This document shows positions 4,299 through 7,002 of a DNA stretch of 7,002 bases, one piece after another. This DNA is from Clostridiaceae bacterium. Lineage in GTDB: Bacteria; Bacillota; Clostridia; Monoglobales; Firm-18. Numbering within the stretch: the stretch's first letter is position 1; each line of letters opens with the position of its first letter. The stretch lies in the NCBI GenBank assembly GCA_012511915.1, contig JAAZFB010000254.1, positions 1 to 7,002 on the forward strand, read 5' to 3'. Made by a program: the position numbers and the translations under genes. A model generated the notes under the pieces. The model was not told the DNA's origin. It was given only the letters and a program-made list of their open reading frames with translations, and made no database searches.

Positions 4299-5808
4299 CG
4301 ATTTTATCAATAAGCTCATTTAGGATTTTTGCATTTAATTCTTTGATGTCAATATATTTTCGTATCAGTTCTACAAAACTTCTGGCATCAGATTCAGCTT
4401 TATCATATTCGGCAAGTTTAGCATTAATATCATCAACCTGAGATTTCAGTTGCAACTGTTCGGCTTCATAATCCTTACTTAAAGCGTAAAATCTATCACT
4501 TGAAATATTACTTAAAACACTGTCCTCATATAGTCTTTTGATGATAACATCAAGGTCTGAAATCCTCTTGTTGTATTTGCTCAGCTGTTCCATAAAAGCT
4601 TTTGTTTCACGGTTTTTCTTGGATTTATTAAAGCTTAAAGCCGCATTATATAGCTTAGTTTCAGACTTTTTCAAGGTTTTGATATGGCGTTGTATTTCCG
4701 AAAAGACTATATTGTACAGATCATTGTAGCTTATGTAATGGATAGTACAATAATCTTTTCCTTTAACACGGTATAAGCTGCAACTGAATGAGCCATAATT
4801 TTTCTTACAGGTATAAGTAATTGCATTACCGCAATCAGCACATTTCAAAAGCCCTGCAAACATTTGGCTTGTTCCAGCATTATTATCACGTTTGCGTGCT
4901 GATAGCACTTTATGTGCTAAATCCCATACCTCTTGTGATATAATCGGCTCATGCGTATTTTCAACCTTTATCCATTGTTCTTTGGGATTTTTGACTATTT
5001 TATCACTCTTATGCGATACCTTTCGCCGTTTGGACTGTACCATATGTCCCAAATAGACTTCATTTTCAAGGATAACCTTTAGCGAAGTAACGTGCCAATC
5101 GTGAGGACTGTCCCGCCAATATTCGGATTTGTAATGACAAGGCATTGTTTGATTTGTATAAGCGGACGGGTTTAATATTTTTCTGTCCCGCAATATTCTT
5201 GCGATTTTGTTGTATCCATGTCCCTGTATAGCCAACTCAAATATTTCCCTTACCACCGTAGCAGCTTCCTCATCAACGATTAGCTTGTGCTTATCGTTCG
5301 GGTCTTTGTAATATCCAAAAGGTGCTTTTGAGCCTAAAAACTCGCCATGCTGTGCCTTTGTGCGAAACGCTGACCGTGTTTTCTTAGATATATCACGTGG
5401 ATACATGGCGTTGAACATATTCATGAATGGGACTATGTTTTCGTAACCCCGTAGTGTATCAACGTTGTCATCAATGGCGATAAAACGAATATCATCTCTT
5501 ATGAATACATCTTCATAATAATAATTCGCTTTGGAATCATCACGTCCTAATCTTGATAAATCCTTTACGATAACGCAATTAAGTTTTCCACAATCCACAT
5601 CTGCCATCATCCGTTCAAATGATGGACGGGAAAACGTCACCCCACTAAGCCCATCATCAATATACACGTCACAAACCGTAATATTGTTTGTCGTTGCATA
5701 GTCGGCAAGCTTTTTCCGTTGAGTATCAATACTCATGCTTTCTCCGTAAATCTTATCCTCTTTGGAAAGTCTGCAATACAGACCCGCCGTATAAATCGTT
5801 TCCATCAT
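4210..5808 (-). CDS. TndX/TnpX-type large serine recombinase
   Basis: A 532-aa large serine recombinase that excises and inserts its element through a circular form. The length is close to TndX of Tn5397 (about 533 aa). Order of parts: resolvase domain (~5-150) with 'YCRLSKED' (Arg13, presumed nucleophile Ser15), 'KDLSRLGRD' (Arg86, Arg89) and 'PRDISKKTRSA'; recombinase domain (~160-300); zinc ribbon with C323, C326, C343 and C354, all four present; coiled coil (~400-475); and a C-terminal 'LNELIDKIVIGN...ITIYYKF' segment of the DUF4368 type seen in this subgroup. Two adjacent ATG codons follow GGAGG by 10 and 13 nt; the first is used here. It lies downstream of the relaxase operon but behind its own inverted repeat. 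The stop is 41 bp from the tRNA remnant, as expected of a recombinase at an element end. Confidence 0.93.
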   Translation of the reverse strand: MMETIYTAGLYCRLSKEDKIYGESMSIDTQRKKLADYATTNNITVCDVYIDDGLSGVTFSRPSFERMMADVDCGKLNCVIVKDLSRLGRDDSKANYYYEDVFIRDDIRFIAIDDNVDTLRGYENIVPFMNMFNAMYPRDISKKTRSAFRTKAQHGEFLGSKAPFGYYKDPNDKHKLIVDEEAATVVREIFELAIQGHGYNKIARILRDRKILNPSAYTNQTMPCHYKSEYWRDSPHDWHVTSLKVILENEVYLGHMVQSKRRKVSHKSDKIVKNPKEQWIKVENTHEPIISQEVWDLAHKVLSARKRDNNAGTSQMFAGLLKCADCGNAITYTCKKNYGSFSCSLYRVKGKDYCTIHYISYNDLYNIVFSEIQRHIKTLKKSETKLYNAALSFNKSKKNRETKAFMEQLSKYNKRISDLDVIIKRLYEDSVLSNISSDRFYALSKDYEAEQLQLKSQVDDINAKLAEYDKAESDARSFVELIRKYIDIKELNAKILNELIDKIVIGNKYIDENGEKVQDITIYYKFCGNIEY

Positions 5809-5843
5809 AATATATATACCTCCAATCTTTTTATGAAAGGGAA

Positions 5844-5891
5844 ACGGCTATGTAAATATTGTAAGGTAAATATATCACATTACATAGCCGT
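5844..5891. repeat. 12-bp inverted repeat upstream of the TndX-like gene
   Basis: ACGGCTATGTAA (5844-5855) and TTACATAGCCGT (5880-5891) are perfect complements around a 24-nt AT-rich spacer, with GAA/TTC continuing the match after small bulges. The repeat fills the gap between the membrane-protein stop (5900) and the ribosome binding site of the recombinase. It could be a terminator or attenuator in the minus-strand transcript (TTTCCC follows the stem), or an operator. A weak promoter match (TTTACA, 17 bp, TAAAAA) begins in the inner arm on the minus strand. Confidence 0.65.
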
Positions 5892-5899
5892 ATTCCTGA

Positions 5900-6160
5900 C
5901 TATTTTTTAATTTCTCTCTCTATAATTTTTTCAAACTTCTCCATCAGGGTTTTGCCCTTTTCATATTGGGACGTGATTTTGTATATGGTTTTTCCAATTT
6001 TACGCATATGGCATGTTACATTCTCAGCAATTTTTTCGCTGTCGCATTCGCCACTTTGGTTAAACACCACCCACCTGATAAATGGATTGCCGTCTTTAAA
6101 TTCCGTTATAAATATAATCGCTATTGTAATCAAAACGGCCTGTGTAAATATCTCCATCAT
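5900..6160 (-). CDS. Small single-span membrane protein of the mobilisation operon
   Basis: An 86-aa protein that I do not recognise by family. Residues ~4-19 ('IFTQAVLITIAIIFIT') form one hydrophobic membrane span near the N-terminus. About 65 polar, mostly basic residues follow and would lie on one side of the membrane, ending in the charged helix 'MEKFEKIIEREIKK'. The start chosen is the ATG at 6160-6158, which overlaps the relaxase stop (ATGA) and has GGAGG 10 nt upstream. The ATG three codons earlier (6169) is only 1 nt from that ribosome binding site and is unlikely. Coupling to the relaxase suggests a role in mobilisation or conjugation, for example at the membrane, but nothing in the sequence proves it. 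Confidence 0.7.
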   Translation of the reverse strand: MMEIFTQAVLITIAIIFITEFKDGNPFIRWVVFNQSGECDSEKIAENVTCHMRKIGKTIYKITSQYEKGKTLMEKFEKIIEREIKK

Positions 6161-7002
6161 AGCTCCCATTCCTCCTCGTCATCATCGTTTTCGTATTGCG
6201 GTATTTCTTCCTCCGGATTTTTAAAGTTATATTTACAGTAACCTTCAAGCACCATATCAAGAATGTCAAGAAACGATTCCATTTCTTGTTTCCGATTAGC
6301 TTCTGCCTGCATATATTCCTTATCAGCACTTACTTCTTCCATTGACTGAATATATTTGGCGATAGCTATTTCCTTCTCAACTTCACTTAACCCCTCTAAG
6401 TAAGGTACATTTATAAATGACGGTATTGAAATATCTTGACCGAGAAAATCAGATAGAAATTCGGCAAAGTAAGTTTTATCTTCAATAAAGAATAATTTAC
6501 TGTTCTTTCTATAATTACGGTCTAAAATACCCTGCATATTCTCTTTCGAGAAATACTCAGGGCTGGATAATTTGCTATTGCGACATTTCTTGCCGTCGGG
6601 AGTTGTGAAGGTTACATATTTTCGGTTATGCTCCCAAGTAACCTTATAGCCTCGTTCCTGCATTGCGTGGAAAAAGTCTTCACGGCTCACGCAGTTGTTA
6701 AGGCAGATGCGAATATCACGCTCAAGCTGTTGTTTCCAGCTCGAATTATGTTTGCGGTTGCGCCATTCACCGTAGGATTGTTTTTTCTTATTACTGCCAA
6801 GATTTATTCGAGATAATCCGTATTCGACGCACAGCTTGTTAGAATATTTTTTAAGCGCATACAAGTCGCAAGCCTTCTGCTCCCACTTATACCCCGTTTC
6901 GGAATTAACAGAATTAATCGCAAAGTGGTTATGCAGATGGTTTTTGTCTTTATGAGTTGCCATAACAATTTCAAAGCCTGTAAACTGTGGAAACTCCTGA
7001 AT
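6157..7002 (-). CDS. MobP-type relaxase, C-terminal part (5' end outside the window)
   Basis: The DNA-nicking relaxase of a mobilisable or conjugative element, missing its N-terminus because the frame is open to the window edge. The ATG at 6963 is internal: in-frame codons upstream give 'FPQFTGFEIV', which runs into the HxDxxHxH metal-binding motif ('THKDKNHLHNHF') of the Relaxase/MobA-VirD2 family (PF03432). The catalytic tyrosine would be further upstream and cannot be checked. After the motif come the usual 'GYKW...LCVEYGLS' segment, a helical 'SWKQQLERDI...FFHAMQERGYKV' region and 'KYVTFTTPDGKKCRNSKL', all typical of relaxases from Clostridia elements. The tail is strongly acidic (NDDDEEEWEL). 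Its stop overlaps the start of the small membrane protein by 4 bp. Confidence 0.9.
   Translation of the reverse strand: MQEFPQFTGFEIVMATHKDKNHLHNHFAINSVNSETGYKWEQKACDLYALKKYSNKLCVEYGLSRINLGSNKKKQSYGEWRNRKHNSSWKQQLERDIRICLNNCVSREDFFHAMQERGYKVTWEHNRKYVTFTTPDGKKCRNSKLSSPEYFSKENMQGILDRNYRKNSKLFFIEDKTYFAEFLSDFLGQDISIPSFINVPYLEGLSEVEKEIAIAKYIQSMEEVSADKEYMQAEANRKQEMESFLDILDMVLEGYCKYNFKNPEEEIPQYENDDDEEEWEL

Larger units (their letters stand above)
4169..7002. mobile_element. End of a mobilisable or conjugative element, continuing to the right
   Basis: A TndX/TnpX-type recombinase, a small membrane protein and a relaxase follow one another on the minus strand, the typical recombination end of Tn4451-, Tn5397- or Tn1549-like elements of Firmicutes. 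The left boundary is drawn at the tRNA 3'-end remnant. The other end and any cargo are outside the window, so it is not possible to say whether it is an integrative conjugative element or a mobilisable one. Confidence 0.55.

Noticed and set aside
5952..6241. Two overlapping plus-strand frames opposite the membrane protein and relaxase end
   Set aside because: Both are antisense to the coupled relaxase-membrane protein operon and have no ribosome binding sites.
6096..6329. 77-codon minus-strand frame across the relaxase end
   Set aside because: It is an alternative frame inside the relaxase 3' end; the acidic relaxase tail and the ATGA overlap define the correct frames.
1..7002. CRISPR array or tandem repeat array
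   Set aside because: No regularly spaced repeats were seen on either strand; the only repeats are the short operator and hairpin arms listed.

Overview
The window looks like the accessory part of a low-G+C Clostridia-type Firmicute. The supporting signs are an AT-rich sequence, consensus sigma-A promoters (TTGACA - 17 bp - TATAAT), strong GGAGG ribosome binding sites, a stalk-type copper-amine-oxidase domain protein, DUF6809/DUF6061-type small proteins and two large serine recombinases. Species cannot be named from the sequence.

Layout. (1) At the left edge, the 3' end of a secreted-type protein with a copper amine oxidase N-terminal (stalk) domain (2-511, +), followed by about 340 bp without a convincing gene and a 13-bp hairpin terminator (806-841). 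(2) A compact block, read here as a small integrative element. It has three tightly coupled small genes on the minus strand (DUF6809-like, an unrecognised 94-aa protein, DUF6061-like; 1769 down to 850) and a 62-aa excisionase/MerR-like helix-turn-helix gene (1909-2097, -). A divergent control region (2098-2283) follows, then an Xre-type regulator (2284-2640, +) overlapped by a large serine recombinase (from 2637, +). The two divergent promoters are both perfect consensus and each carries its own set of repeats, which looks like a two-regulator switch. (3) A junction (about 4089-4209) with a 13-bp hairpin, the 3' end of a tRNA (T arm, acceptor strand and CCA, lysine-like) and a short terminator-like hairpin. 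(4) A second element on the minus strand: a TndX/TnpX-type large serine recombinase (4210-5808), a 12-bp inverted repeat, a small single-span membrane protein (5900-6160) and the C-terminal part of a MobP-type relaxase (6157 to beyond 7002). This is the recombination and mobilisation end of a mobilisable or conjugative element that continues to the right.

How it fits together. The two recombinases are unrelated in detail and point towards each other across the tRNA remnant, so two mobile elements appear to sit side by side at one tRNA locus. The first recombinase reading frame has no stop at its expected end. It runs through the tRNA remnant and 89 bp into the antisense of the second recombinase, so its last 60 or so residues are probably a product of the junction. 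The most unusual gene-level detail is the Xre regulator: its only well-spaced start behind the ribosome binding site is an ATA codon, because the apparent TTG start lies inside the -10 box of its promoter.
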